Assembly: GCA_944474755.1 (NCBI GenBank)
Contig: OX104123.1
Coordinates: forward strand, 68,255,898-68,319,897
Source of the DNA: Limnoperna fortunei
Lineage: Eukaryota > Mollusca > Bivalvia > Mytilida > Modiolidae
DNA length: 64,000 nt
Direction: 5' to 3'
Positions 36,098 through 48,300 of the stretch are shown here, piece after piece. Both the position numbers and the translations under genes were made by a program. The notes under the pieces are model-generated. The model had not been told where the DNA came from. It searched no databases and was given only the letters and a program-made list of their open reading frames with translations. The stretch's first letter is position 1. Each line of letters starts with the position of its first letter.

Positions 36098-37630
36098 CAT
36101 TTGTTCTGAGAACAAATGAGAAGGTCTTTCCCATTGTTCCTCTAAAGTCAGAAAATTTAGGTGATGCTATGGTATTTTGTGTTTTGCTATAGCACAAAAT
36201 GTCGCTTCCAGTCATAAAAAATGAGTTATTTAAGTAAAGAAAGTGGTCCCGAACCAAAAAATATATGGTTGTTAAGGACGTTCATTCCGTTGCTAGGGAC
36301 AAAAGGCCACTTCTGGTCATGAAATGACATATTTCAGTAAAGTACATCATTCTGATTCTAAAAATATATGGTTGCTAAGGACTTTCTATAACGGTCACCT
36401 TGTTGCTATGGTATGACCTTGACCTATGACCTTTGACCTTTGGCTCAAATAAAAGCTCTTTTCCTACTGATCATGTTAAACTTATTTGTTTACTATATTA
36501 TCTTTAACCGTTTTCAAGTTTTAATTAAAAAAGCGATTAACCGAAACGCGTCAAGGTCTGTAACTCGAAAATGGTTCATAGTACAGCTTCGGGCCAAATG
36601 TACCAAATAGAGGTCTCGATAAGAGCAGTAGTTTACCCATTTATTGTCTGCTTCTATCTTTTATGGTTTATAAGATATAGTTTTAACAAGACCAATGGTG
36701 ACCTTTGACCTTGACTTTTCACCTTGACCTTTGGCTCAAATTGAAGCTCTTTTCATACTGATCATGTTAAACCTATATGTTTACTATATTATCTCTAACC
36801 GTTTTCAAGTTTTAACTAAAAAAACCGATTAACCGAAACGCGTAAAGGGCAGTAACTCGAAAATGGTTTGTCGCACAGTTTTCAATCCTTTAAATCAAAT
36901 GTAGATCTCAATGAGAGGAACATTTTTCTGATATATTGTCTGCTTCAATTTTTTTATGGTTTTTGAGTTATTTTGAAAACAAAATTTAGCCGAAACCTGT
37001 CAAGGGCCATAACCTCTAAAACGGTTTGTCGCACAGTTTTCGAACCTTTATATCAAATGTAGATCTCAATGAGAGGAACATTTTTCTGGTATATTCTCTG
37101 CTTCAATTTTTTATGGTTTTTGAGTTATATTGAAAACAAAATTTCAATGGCGGCCATTTTGAAAATGGTGGACCGAAAAAAATTTTTGACCCGATACATG
37201 TAATTAGGACCCTCATATCTACTTGAAAACCAAGTTTTGTGTAAATCCGACAACTTTGACGTTTTCGACAAACTTCGCGTCAAAATTACGTAAACAGGAA
37301 GTGGATCGAAGAATGCTTTTTTGCATGACAAATCATCGCCATAGAACTAACGACATTTTATACACTTCAGATTTTAAGAATCCGTTACGGTTTCTGAGTT
37401 TATCTGCTAACAAGGGTTTTCGTGTTGGGGCAGATAACTCTGTTACTAAAAATAGATCGGTCTAAAAGCATGAGCCATGTCATCTCCGGATATGACCGAT
37501 TAATGGGACCAAGTATCGAAATGATATGTCGAGACACTTTTTGGCAAACCCCCGCGGAAGAAGAAAAATAATAATAATAATAATCATAAGAAATACAAGA
37601 AGGTCTTTCCACTGTAGTGGGAAAGACCTT
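36098..37630 (+). mobile_element. Dispersed element R1, complete copy
   Basis: Bounded by the 21-nt palindrome at 36098-36118 and the 3' hairpin at 37600-37630, with an AAT tract at 37567-37584. It has a duplicated internal CTCTTTTC(C/A)TACTGATCATG block (about 36460 and 36745) and two core repeats. With the two preceding copies it makes a 4.4-kb head-to-tail cluster inside the intron between exons 6 and 7. Confidence 0.8.
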
Positions 37631-37745
37631 AATTATCCAGCATTAATCTTTAAAAATAAATTAGAAAATCCATTTTGAAGATAAAAAAGAACAATATTGT
37701 CGGTAGCGTGTTATGGATGATTCTTTCTTATAACTTTCTTCACAG

Positions 37746-37869
37746 AAAGACAACCAACAAAAGGACAATGTACCATTAAAAAGTAACATGTCTCGCAGAA
37801 ATGGTATAAAAAGAAAACAGGTTAAAATTGACAACAATGAAATCACAAGAGATAATTATAAACCTACAA
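37746..37869 (+). CDS. HEPN gene, exon 7: second basic linker
   Basis: A 124-nt exon after TTCTTCACAG and before GTAAGT, paralogous to exon 2. It starts KDNQQK in phase 0 and ends in phase 1, with basic residues (SRRNGIKRKQVK) and the DNN motif also conserved. It shows that the HEPN exon plus linker exon were duplicated as a module. No convincing next exon was found, so the gene's 3' end is unknown. Confidence 0.65.
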
Positions 37870-39664
37870 GTAAGTAATATTACGAATTTGTAATATTTTT
37901 ATTCTACAAAAACTAACACATTAATTTAAAAATTGTTTTGCACAGTTTTTATTTGATAACAATACTTTTTAAATTATTCTTAATACTCAAAAATGATGCA
38001 TCTAATCACACTGTGTACAAAACGTTATCATAAGAAGAGAAAGAAAGCCTTATACCTCTCACCGTGTACACTGGCGTAACTTAAAACATAGTAATTTTTG
38101 TGTAATCTTACATTTACAAAAGTTTACATGCATGTTTTGGAGTTTTAAACATAATGTATTTTTAACATATAAATGAAAGTGTATATCAAATAGCATGAAA
38201 TGCAATAATAAATAAATATATTGAGAGATTGAAAAAGTGAATTTGTTCGATCAGTAAGGGTCACTAGTTCAAGGAGAATTTATGGTTTTTGTCCAGCGTC
38301 TTATTATTAAGGCGTTCTTTGTGGAAAGCCTTTCGGTTATGTGTCTGTTTTTTTATTTAGGCTTTCTACTGCAGAGTGACAGCCTTATTGATTCTTGTTT
38401 GTTTCTTTTTTCCACCGAGTCTTTTTGCTCGCATCATGTTTTCTTATGCGACATGTAGTAAAGACATTTAGTACCATAGATGTATTAGACATCACGCTGT
38501 CGCAGTTAACCTTATGACACAAACTAATTTCGTCTATGAAGTTATCTGCCATATCACACAAAAGGGTGTGTGCATATAAGCTTTCAAACCGTGAAAGGTG
38601 TCACAATGAAAGTTCTTCCAGCATGGTAACTGAATGATTGCGAAACTTTGTAGATATCGTGTGCAAAGGTTTTTTCCATCGCCTTATATGAGTTTTCTCC
38701 CCCTTTTTTATTGCAAGTTGAATTTTTAACATATTATCTCATGAACCAGATCAAAAAAGGCTGTTGGTCATTTCTAAACTTGACTTTGAAAAGATCACAA
38801 GGTCATATCCTAATTTGGCATTGTGTTTTGTGCAGATCTCCTCCTTAACCATAAACGATACAAAACTTGGCTTTTGTTGTTCGTCCGGTTTTCTTTGCTA
38901 TTTTTCTTTGACCAAAATGTAGATCTTATTTTAGGTCTTGAATTGACATATATTTTGACTTTGTATCTTTCCTGGATCGATGACATTTATTGTAAATAGC
39001 CATAACTCAGTAATTGGTCATCAATGACCATGACCTTGAAAGATCACGAGGTCAAACGTACAGATCATCTTTTAATTTTTGCATGTTTTCTCCTTAATAG
39101 ATACAGAACTGAAACAATAACCAAAATAACCATCTCATTAAGGTAAAAAATATATTTTAACTTACCCTTTGCAAGAGTTTTCTCCCCTAGATAAAAAAAA
39201 TCTTAATAACTATAAAAGATATTGTATATTAAACATATTTTATTTGCATACTATCAAAGCAAGATGAGATTGGGCACAAGTTATTACAACATTATAGAAG
39301 CCATTTCTATACCATTTACAACATGCATTAATATGACAGTAACATAATTGTAAATAGAAACAAAGTGGAGAAACGTCAAATGCTCTAATAAAAACAATTT
39401 CTATGTAAAATGTTCAGTTAGTTTAAATTAAACATTTAGGTTTGTATTATTTCTTGTATAGCAATAATAATAACAAATTAAGCTTACAACAATAAGAATT
39501 AATAGAACAAAACATGCAAGGAATAAGAGCTGTAATAAGGCCTGCTGAAGTTAGTCGAAACGGTGGGTACTTTTAATATAGTTATGGACGGCACTGAAAA
39601 TATCAACGTTTTGATCTACATTTAAACTATCTTTACCAAAAAATATAATATGAAATGAAATTTC
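37870..39664. other. Non-coding DNA downstream of the HEPN exons
   Basis: No exon I can defend. It contains a scrap of the 19948-type dispersed repeat (about 38870-38905) and several GACCTTGAAAGATCAC/GAGGTCAAA words (38800-39060) typical of worn dispersed repeats. Confidence 0.4.
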
Positions 39665-41040
39665 TCCGTATATTTGAAGTATTAGGAATAGATTATGTCT
39701 GAATTATAGAGTGGACATTCCATGAAAGAATGGCATGCATTCTCACATGGATAACCGCATAAACAGGTCGCATCGTTTCTAAGGTTAAAACGAAAAAGAT
39801 CAAAATTTAATGCACTAAAATTGTGTCGCAGTCTTGTATGAAGTATATTCATTTTCCTATTTCCAGTATGAAACCCTTTATGTATAGAATATGTCTGTGC
39901 TGTAAGTGCTCTCTTAAATTGTGAAAAAGTAGGAATATTTCGTAAATCAATTTTCAATTTATTCAACATTCTAAGTGTCGACGGAAAAAATAATTATTAG
40001 TATTTGTGAGTCTATATCGTGGAATACTGAAGTTACCATTATTTCTGAGGTAATAGTGTGAAATTTCTGAAATATAAGATATCGGATAGGTATGAGGGAC
40101 AATTTTTATTTACAGCATTATACATCAAACATAGGCATCGTCTATTTCGTATGTCTATCAACTTCTCACACCCTGTTTCTAAATATAGCGATTCGCGACT
40201 TACATAATATGGGAGGCCAGTTACTATTCTGGCTACTTCTAACTGTATTTTTCTAGTTGTTCTGAAAGTTCATTCCCGCAGCCATTCCACAACTCACAAC
40301 TATACTCCATAATCGGTCTGATGAATGTAAGATATATCTTGCTAAGAGAATCACGCTTAAGTATATATTTAAGTTTTCTAAGCATAGACGTCTTCAGAGA
40401 AACACTTTTGCATATATTATCGATATGACAATGCCTCTTACATTCGTCACTTAGGGTAATTCCCAGGTGTTTGTGCTTGTTACGTATATCAAGTTGGTTA
40501 TTTGAAACATTAAACTTATATCTCCTATCAGCATTTTCGAACAATACAAAAATAGTTTTAGCTGGATTGAACTTTATCAAACATTTTTTTTTACCATATA
40601 TCAATTCTGTATAGATCTCTGTTTACAACACTTTCTAAAGTTTCACTTGAGTCGGAACTGTACATAAGAGACGTGTCATCTGCAAAGAGTCTTGTGATTG
40701 ACTCAATAGAATCCGCTACATCATTAATACGTTGAGTTATTAAGTTTGCTCTATAGTTAGATTGTTTCTCGCCGGACTTAAATAATGGTGTAATAACAGA
40801 TCTTTTTCAATTGGTTGGAAACCTTCCTTGTTGTAAAGACAAATAAAAAATCACCGATAAAGGCTTTTTCACACAATTAAAAGTGTAACGAACTCTTTTT
40901 CGTATTTTGCGATTTCTTCGTGTATGGGTGTCAATACTAGTTGCACCATATTGTCAATTATAGGTTTCATGGCTTGTATAATATGAGGTGCACTTATTTC
41001 TGGAAGTGACGGGCTTTTTATTGTGTCCTATATCAGTTTA
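39665..41040 (-). pseudogene. Second LINE relic: reverse transcriptase C-terminal part
   Basis: A minus-strand non-LTR reverse transcriptase relic. From 5' to 3' on the minus strand: a fingers remnant (SLQQGRFPTN followed by a stop where Trp is usual, then VITPLFKSGEKQSNYR); the catalytic palm box LFADDTSLMYS at about 40680-40700; the thumb (KFNPAKT, HKHLGITLS, LRKLKYIL, FIRPIMEYS) at 40239-40604; and a C-terminal zinc-knuckle-like end (CLCGYPCENACHSFMECPLY) at about 39705-39765. The palm between NYR and INDVADSI is deleted, and frames change several times. It is a different LINE type from the one at 1-3890. Not functional. Confidence 0.82.
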
Positions 41041-41969
41041 GTAAGATTTATGATAATGTTGATCTTAATAACTGATGAGTTCGTAATGCATAATATATGA
41101 AAGATCTTAAGGTCAGTGGTGAATGTCATTCATTTATCTGGAGGTCCTTTTTAAGACCCTGTTTATTTCAAAAGTAATCGAAATGGTTTTTCCCTCTATT
41201 TGTTTAAATATATTCAATTTTAATCAAATAGACTGTCAGGGGTAAAGTCATAATTTCTATAATTCTACCTTCCCTGTTTTAGCTTATATTGGAAAAGTTT
41301 TCCTTTCAAATTGGAAAGTTTTGAAGACAAATTACAAATAGGCTTTAGAGGTTACATTTCAAGGTCCTCCTATGGATGTATTAGACATTGCGCTTTCGCA
41401 ACTATCCCTGGCTCATTTTTTTTGCAATTATTTCACCTGTCTCAAAAAGCTTGTAAACTTTGAAATCGCAATAGATGTCTCGATGAAAATTGAATTTTGA
41501 CGACTCTTATAGTTATTTCACCTTCTTTGTTGCAAATGAAATCTGTAACATTGTATCTCATAAATCATACAAGATAAAGGTTTTCAATGTTGCCATCATT
41601 GAGCTAAACTACAAAAAAAAGGTCACAAGGTCAAAGTTCAAGTTCACATTCTTATTTTTAACCATGTGTTGTGTACGGATTTTCCCCTAAACCATAAAAA
41701 CTGCCGAAGTAAATCTACTACCCAAATGTATAGGATATTAAGGTCTTGAACGATTCCAATACTTGAGTATACTTGTGAAAGAGTTATCTCTCCTGGTCAA
41801 TAAAATATACGGTGAATGACAAATTTCTTAATAATAACAGATTTGATTTTGACCTCGGATATTCTCTACTGCTGATTGTTAATTTTCAACAAGCTCAATG
41901 TCGGAGGTCACAGTCAAGTTTCTTTTTATATTTGTATTGCCAATGTATATAAAGTCTACTTAGAGGTAG
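41041..41969. other. Non-coding DNA
   Basis: No gene. AAGGTCACAAGGTCAAAGTTCA (41617-41638) and similar words mark worn dispersed-repeat DNA. A 66-codon frame at 41490 overlaps these words and is not credible as a gene. Confidence 0.4.
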
Positions 41970-42900
41970 TTAAAGGTTAAATAGAGGCTTAGGAGAAACG
42001 CAGACAAATTGAAGGTATCATATAATACATGATGACGAGATACTAAGACTAATTAAAGGTAACATACAAAGCAGGTTGAGGAGAAATTCAGACTGAATTA
42101 AGGTAACATAGTTGACAAGCAGAGGAGAAACTCAGACAAATTCAAGGTAACATATAGGACAGGCTGAGGAGAAACTCGGACTAATTGAAGGCAACACAAA
42201 GGGCATGGAAAAGAGGCTGAGAAGAAACTCACACTAATTCAAAATCATACACAAGGCGTACAAAAAATGCTGAGTAGAAAAGTGGCTCAGAAGAAACTCG
42301 GTGTGATTCAAAGTATTATATACTTTTTGGAAAACGGCTGAGAAGGAACTCAGACAGAGACAAGATAGGATGCAATGCATAGAAAACTGGCAAAGAAAAA
42401 TCTCCGACTAATTTAAGAGCATAGAAAAGAGGTTGAGAAATCACTTCAGGCTAATTAATGGTAAAATTGAGAGCATAGAAAAGAGGCTGAGAAGAAACTG
42501 AGACTAATTCCTCGTAAAATAGAAGGCCTAGAAAAGAGACCGAGAAGATATTTAGACTAATTCAAAAAACAATAGAGAGCAAAGGAAAGTGGCTGAAAAG
42601 AAACGTAGACTAAGAAACGTACAGGGTATTAGAAGAGGCGGCGAAAAAACTCAGACTAATTCAAGGTTAGATAGAAAAATAGACTGCAAAGAAAAGATGC
42701 TCAGACTAATTATATAGGTAAAATAGAGGCACAGAAAAGAGTGTGAATACAAAATAATTCAACGTAATATACTGGGCATACAAGAAGGGCTGAGAAGAAA
42801 CTCAGACAAATTCAAGGTAAATTAGAGTGCATAGAAAAGTAGCTGAGAAGATTTTAAGATTTACTCATCGTAAAATGAAGGGTATAGAAAAGAGTGTTTT
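41970..42900 (+). repeat. Degenerate minisatellite, period about 44-55 bp
   Basis: The phrase GCTGAGAAGAAACTCAGAC, then TAATTCAAGGTAA, then GGCATAGAAAAGAG recurs about 17 times with many changes, for example near 42078, 42122, 42166, 42218, 42286, 42488 and 42790. Spacing varies and is often not a multiple of three, so there is no continuous reading frame across units, although single units read as AEKKLRLIQ-like coiled-coil sequence. Confidence 0.8.
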
Positions 42901-44432
42901 TGCTTGTAGTTCTATACTGTAAATTATAATCTTTTGGAATAATATTGTCTGATTTGTCTTTTGGGCAGTATTTTCTGGGTTTTTTTGTTTGCCAATAGCA
43001 TTGACTATTCATTTTTGTTTTTGAGTTATTTTGTCACTTTTGGTGGTCTTTTCAAATTTATGTGTGCTAATACTGAAAAAGAGAGGAACTTTAAGTAATT
43101 CTATGGATAGTTACAGCATTTAAATTGTGCCTTTTCTTGTTGCTACATAAGAATGTACCAGGTAAGCGTTACAGGCTCATGTACAGCCCCTGAAACGTAT
43201 GTTTACGATTTGATGGTTTGTACATCTATCGTTTATCGTTCGTAAAACGTCCGTACATCGTTCGTATATGGTACCGTAAACGCATAGTATATCGTGAATC
43301 GTTTTCTCATCCATGTATGTTTTATCGCTTTTTCTATCGGTCACAGTATGGTTTTCAGTCTGTTATTTCGTACATCGTATGGTTTAACGTGCATCTTATG
43401 GTTCATAATGTGTGGTTTCCTGTACCTGTTTGTGTACATCGTATAGTGCATGGGTTATTTGATTGCACATGCACATCGTTTTGTACAACGTTTAAGTAAA
43501 CTTCAAAATTAAATAACACCTTTCGGCTCTACGGATAACAACTGTGCTTTGAACTAACTTAATGAATAAGTGATGTTAAAGATTCCTAAAGGTGATAAAA
43601 ATTACATTAACAGGAATTCGACATTAGGCGTAAGTCAAAAAGTAAAAAACAATAAATCAGTAGAAATAAATAAATAAATACATATAAAAAATTAAGAAAT
43701 GACACAAAAATAAAAAATTAACCGCTCTATTTGTGTGTAATTACATGTAAAAGACGCTTCCATTCCAATCTGATACATTTCAAACTTATATAATAATATG
43801 ATTTTAACTGTCTAATTAGATAAGTATGTGCACATACACAACACCTATATGAGCGAGGGTATTGTAGACGGTTGTAACATGTTGGGCCTGTATGTTAGGT
43901 TCCTGAAAAAAATGAAATCATTTCATTCCGTAACTAAACTATGTTAATGTGTAATTGACCTTAACCAAAGTTAATTTACGATATATTTCAAGAAGTACAC
44001 TTATCTGAACCTTTCCAGCAACACAATATGATACTGCCCGTATGATATAGTTACTTTAATACTGCCATTTGATACCGTTACTTCGAATTTAGAGTCATTA
44101 TAAAACGATATCAAGTTGTTATACAATTTATTCTTTAACATAATCACTTCAAAGAAACAAGTTTTGATTTATTACCAGTGGTCTATGCAATTAACAAATT
44201 AACATCTCATCTTATCTTGCAAGATGACACATTTTCAATCACATGAATAAAGAACCAGTTTTATCGGTAATAACAATCCCTACAAAAAATTACTTTTCCG
44301 TATTTTAAATGAACTTATGATGCACAGGTTTCTTTGTTGTTAACTTTTTAATTAGTATTATAATTTATGAAAACGTATGATTGGATTACAAAATGTATTG
44401 GTCTTTTTTCTTCAAAGAGCCGTAGTGCCGTA

Positions 44433-44435
<3 letters not shown>
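42901..44435. other. Non-coding; cryptic TACATCGT-rich stretch at 43195-43490
   Basis: No gene. Between 43195 and 43490 the words CGTACATCGT, ATCGTATGGTTT and ATCGTTCGTA recur without a fixed period, the mark of a decayed short tandem repeat. The 93-codon plus-strand frame there is a by-product. The rest is AT-rich. Confidence 0.45.

Positions 44436-44481
<46 letters not shown>
44436..44481. repeat. AT dinucleotide microsatellite
   Basis: About 22 copies of AT, abutting the inverted satellite unit at the position where satellite units read CTTGTATATTATT, so it probably grew from that TATAT seed. Confidence 0.9.
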
Positions 44482-44486
<5 letters not shown>

Positions 44487-44876
44487 GTCTAGAAGATTAT
44501 GCAACGATACAAATGACGGTGTTTCTTGTCAAAAATTTAGACAAAGACTGACCAACGAATGGCCTTAGTCATTGAATGTCAATATAAATAAATGACGTAA
44601 ACAAGTCATAACATATTGATCTTAAACTTTCTCATTTCCAACTTAACCCAAAATAGATGCCTCCCAGTCCGCCAGCCGCGGACGTGCCGTGCTGTTACTT
44701 GGCTTTTCTCAAATATTCCAAAAAGATGTAATCAAAATTACCAAGGTGACAAATTCATTACGCCAGACGCGCGTTTCGTCTACTTAAGACTCATCAGTTG
44801 CGTTTAATTCTAAATGCTTAAAGTATTTTTTCATTTGGTGATGGAATAATATAAGTCCACCGGGAACGTGTACAAA
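44482..44876 (-). repeat. Inverted satellite unit at the array edge
   Basis: A single, truncated satellite unit in reverse orientation, of the long class (it retains part of the extra segment at 44860-44876). Its hammerhead-like motif lies on the minus strand at 44759-44797. Segments 44482-44579 and 44877-44974 are inverted copies of each other, so the boundary forms a foldback with about 98-nt arms. Confidence 0.85.
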
Positions 44877-45175
44877 CATTCAATGACTAAGGCCATTCGT
44901 TGGTCAGTCTTTGTCTAAATTTTTGACAAGAAACACCGTCATTTGTATCGTTTCATAATCTTCTAGACTTGTATATTATTTTTTGTTTATGCTGTATCGT
45001 CATGTTTGTCGATCCGATACTTAATAAGCTTACTGGTTGGTAGACTCTTTAGACTTTTAAATAATATTTTTAATATTTTAAACTACCTGTATTGTGTTTT
45101 TACACGATCCCAGTGGACTTATATTATTCCATCACCAAATGAAAAAATACTTTAAGCATTTAGAGTTAAACGCCA

Positions 45176-45214
45176 CTGATGAGTCTTAAGAAGACGAAAC
45201 GCGCGTCTGGCGTA
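45176..45214 (+). ncRNA. Hammerhead-ribozyme-like motif (first of 39 direct copies)
   Basis: CTGATGA at 45176-45182 is followed by stem II (GTCT 45183-45186 with AGAC 45192-45195, 5-nt loop), then GAAA (45196-45199), then stem III (CGC 45200-45202 with GCG 45210-45212, 7-nt loop) and TA at 45213-45214. The A ending GAAA can pair with this T, and cleavage would follow the A (a GUA site). All core nucleotides of a type I hammerhead are present. Stem I is weak: the bases next to the core do not pair (A against A, C against T), and only a 4-bp pairing further out is seen. So the motif may be inactive, may need a partner fold, or may be a relic. Confidence 0.65.
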
Positions 45215-45289
45215 ATGAAGTTGTCACCTTGGTAATTTTGATTACATCTTGTTGGAATATTTGAGCAAAGCCAAGTAACAGCACGGCAC

Positions 45290-45306
45290 GTCCGCGGCTG
45301 GCGGAC
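45290..45306 (+). ncRNA. Second conserved hairpin of the satellite unit
   Basis: GTCCGC (45290-45295) pairs with GCGGAC (45301-45306) around a 5-nt loop, about 75 nt after the predicted cleavage site. In units with GTTCGC instead (for example near 52120 and 58410) the change gives a U-G wobble and keeps the stem. Loop variants GGCTG and GCCTG occur. The role is unknown. Confidence 0.6.
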
Positions 45307-48300
45307 TGGGAAGCAACTATTTTGGGTTAAGTTGGAAATGTGAAAGTTTAAGATCAATATGTTATGACTTGTTTACGTCATTTATTTATATTGACATTCA
45401 ATGACTAAGGCCATTCGTTGGTCAGTCTTTGTCTAAATTTTTGACAAGAAACACCGTCATTTGTATCGTTGCATAATCTTCTAGACTTGTATATTATTTT
45501 TTTGTTTATGCTGTATCGTCATGTTTGTCGATCCGATACTTAATAAGCTTACTGGTTGGTAGACTCTTTAGACTTTTATATAAACGATCCCAGTGGACTT
45601 ATATTATTCCATCACCAAATGAAAAAATACTTCAAGCATTTAGAGTTAAACGCCACTGATGAGTCTTAAGTAGACGAAACGCGCGTCTGGCGTAATGAAT
45701 TTGTCACCTTGGTAATTTTGATTACATCTTGTTGGAATATTTGAGTAAAGCCAAGTAACAGCACGGCACGTCCGCGGCTGGCGGACTGGGAAGCAACTAT
45801 TTTGGGTTAAGTTGGAAATGTGAAAGTTTAAGATCAATATGTTATGACTTGTTTACGTCATTTATTTATATTGACATTCAATGACTAAGGCCATTCGTTG
45901 GTCAGTCTTTGTCTAAATTTTTGACAAGAAACACCGTCATTTGTATCGTTGCATAATCTTCTAGACTTGTATATTATTTTTTTGTTGATGCTGTATCGTC
46001 ATGTTTGTCGATCCGATACTTAATAAGCTTACTGGTTGGTAGACTCTTTAGACTTTTATATAAACGATCCCAGTGGACTTTTTTATTCCATCACCAAATG
46101 AAAAAATACTTCAAGCATTTAGAGTTAAACGCCACTGATGATTCTTAAGTAGACGAAACGCGCGTCTGGCGTATTGAATTTGTCAACTTGGTAATTTTGA
46201 TTACATCCTGTTGGAATATTTGAGCAAAGCCAAGTAACAGCACGGCACGTCCGCGCCTGGCGGACTGGGAAGCAACTATTTTGGGTTAAGTTGGAAATGT
46301 GAAAGTTTAAGATCAATATGTTATGACTTGTTTACGTCATTTATTTATATTGACATTCAATGACTAAGGCAATTCGTTGGTCAGTCTTTGTCTAAAATTT
46401 TGACAAGAAACACCGTCATTTGTATCATTGCATAATCTTCTAGACTTGTATATTATTTTTTGTTTATGCTGTATCGTCATGTTTGTCGATCCGATACTTA
46501 ATAAGCTTACTGGTTGGTAGACTCTTTAGACTTTTATATAAACGATCCCAGTGGACTTATATTATTCCATCACCAAATGAAAAAATACTTCAAGCATTTA
46601 GAGTTAAACGCCACTGATGAGTCTTAAGTAGACGAAACGCGCGTCTGGCGTAATGAATTTGTCACCTTGGTAATTTTGATTACATCTTGTTGGAATATCT
46701 GAGTAAAGCCAAGTAACAGCACGGCACGTCCGCGGCTGGCGGACTGGGAAGCAACTATTTTGGGTTAAGTTGGAAATGTGACAGTTTAAGATCAATATGT
46801 TATGACTTGTTTACGTCATTTATTTATATTGACATTCAATGACTAAGGCCATTCGGTGGTCAGTCTTTGTCTAAATTTTTGACAAGAAACACCGTCATTT
46901 GTATCGTTGCATAATCTTCTAGACTTGTATATTATTTTTTGTTTATGCCGTATCGTCATGTTTGTCGATCCGATACTTAATAAGCTTACTGGTTGGTAGA
47001 CTCTTTAGACTTTTATATAATATTTTGAACTACCTGTATTGTGTTTTACACGATCCCAGTGGACTTATATTATTCCATCACCAAATGAAAAAATACTTCA
47101 AGCATTTAGAGTTAAACGCCACTGATGAGTCTTAAGTAGACGAAACGCGCGTCTGGCGTAATGAATTTGTCACCTTGGTAATTTTGATTACATCTTGTTG
47201 GAATATTTGAGTAAAGCCAAGTAACAGCACGGCACGTCCGCGGCTGGCGGACTAGGAAGCAACTATTTTGGGTTAAGTTGGAAATGAGAAAGCTTAAGAT
47301 CAATATGTTATGACTTGTTTACGTCATTTATTTATATTGACATTCAATGACTAAGGCCATTCGTTGGTCAGTCTTTGTCTAAATTTTTGACAAGAAACAC
47401 CGTCATTTGTATCGTTTCATAATCTTCTAGACTTGTATATTATTTTTTGTTTATGCTGTATCGTCATGTTTGTCGATCCGATACTTAATAAGCTTACTGG
47501 TTGGTAGACTCTTTAGACTTTTAAATAATATTTTTAATATTTTAAACTACCTGTATTGTGTTTTTACACGATCCCAGTGGACTTATATTATTCCATCACC
47601 AAATGAAAAAATACTTTAAGCATTTAGAGTTAAACGCCACTGATGAGTCTTAAGAAGACGAAACGCGCGTCTGGCGTAATGAAGTTGTCACCTTGGTAAT
47701 TTTGATTACATCTTGTTGGAATATTTGAGCAAAGCCAAGTAACAGCACGGCACGTCCGCGGCTGGCGGACTGGGAAGCAACTATTTTGGGTTAAGTTGGA
47801 AATGTGAAAGTTTAAGATCAATATGTTATGACTTGTTTACGTCATTTATTTATATTGACATTCAATGACTAAGGCCATTCGTTGGTCAGTCTTTGTCTAA
47901 ATTTTTGACAAGAAACACCGTCATTTGTATCGTTGCATAATCTTCTAGACTTGTATATTATTTTTTTGTTGATGCTGTATCGTCATGTTTGTCGATCCGA
48001 TACTTAATAAGCTTACTGGTTGGTAGACTCTTTAGACTTTTATATAAACGATCCCAGTGGACTTTTATTATTCCATCACCAAATGAAAAAATACTTCAAG
48101 CATTTAGAGTTAAACGCCACTGATGAGTCTTAAGTAGACGAAACGCGCGTCTGGCGTATTGAATTTGTCAACTTGGTAATTTTGATTACATCCTGTTGGA
48201 ATATTTGAGCAAAGCCAAGTAACAGCACGGCACGTCCGCGCCTGGCGGACTGGGAAGCAACTATTTTGGGTTAAGTTGGAAATGTGAAAGTTTAAGATCA

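Noticed and set aside
43218..43499. 93-codon plus-strand ORF
   Set aside because: It lies in a TACATCGT-rich decayed repeat, its composition follows the repeat, and no known motif is seen.
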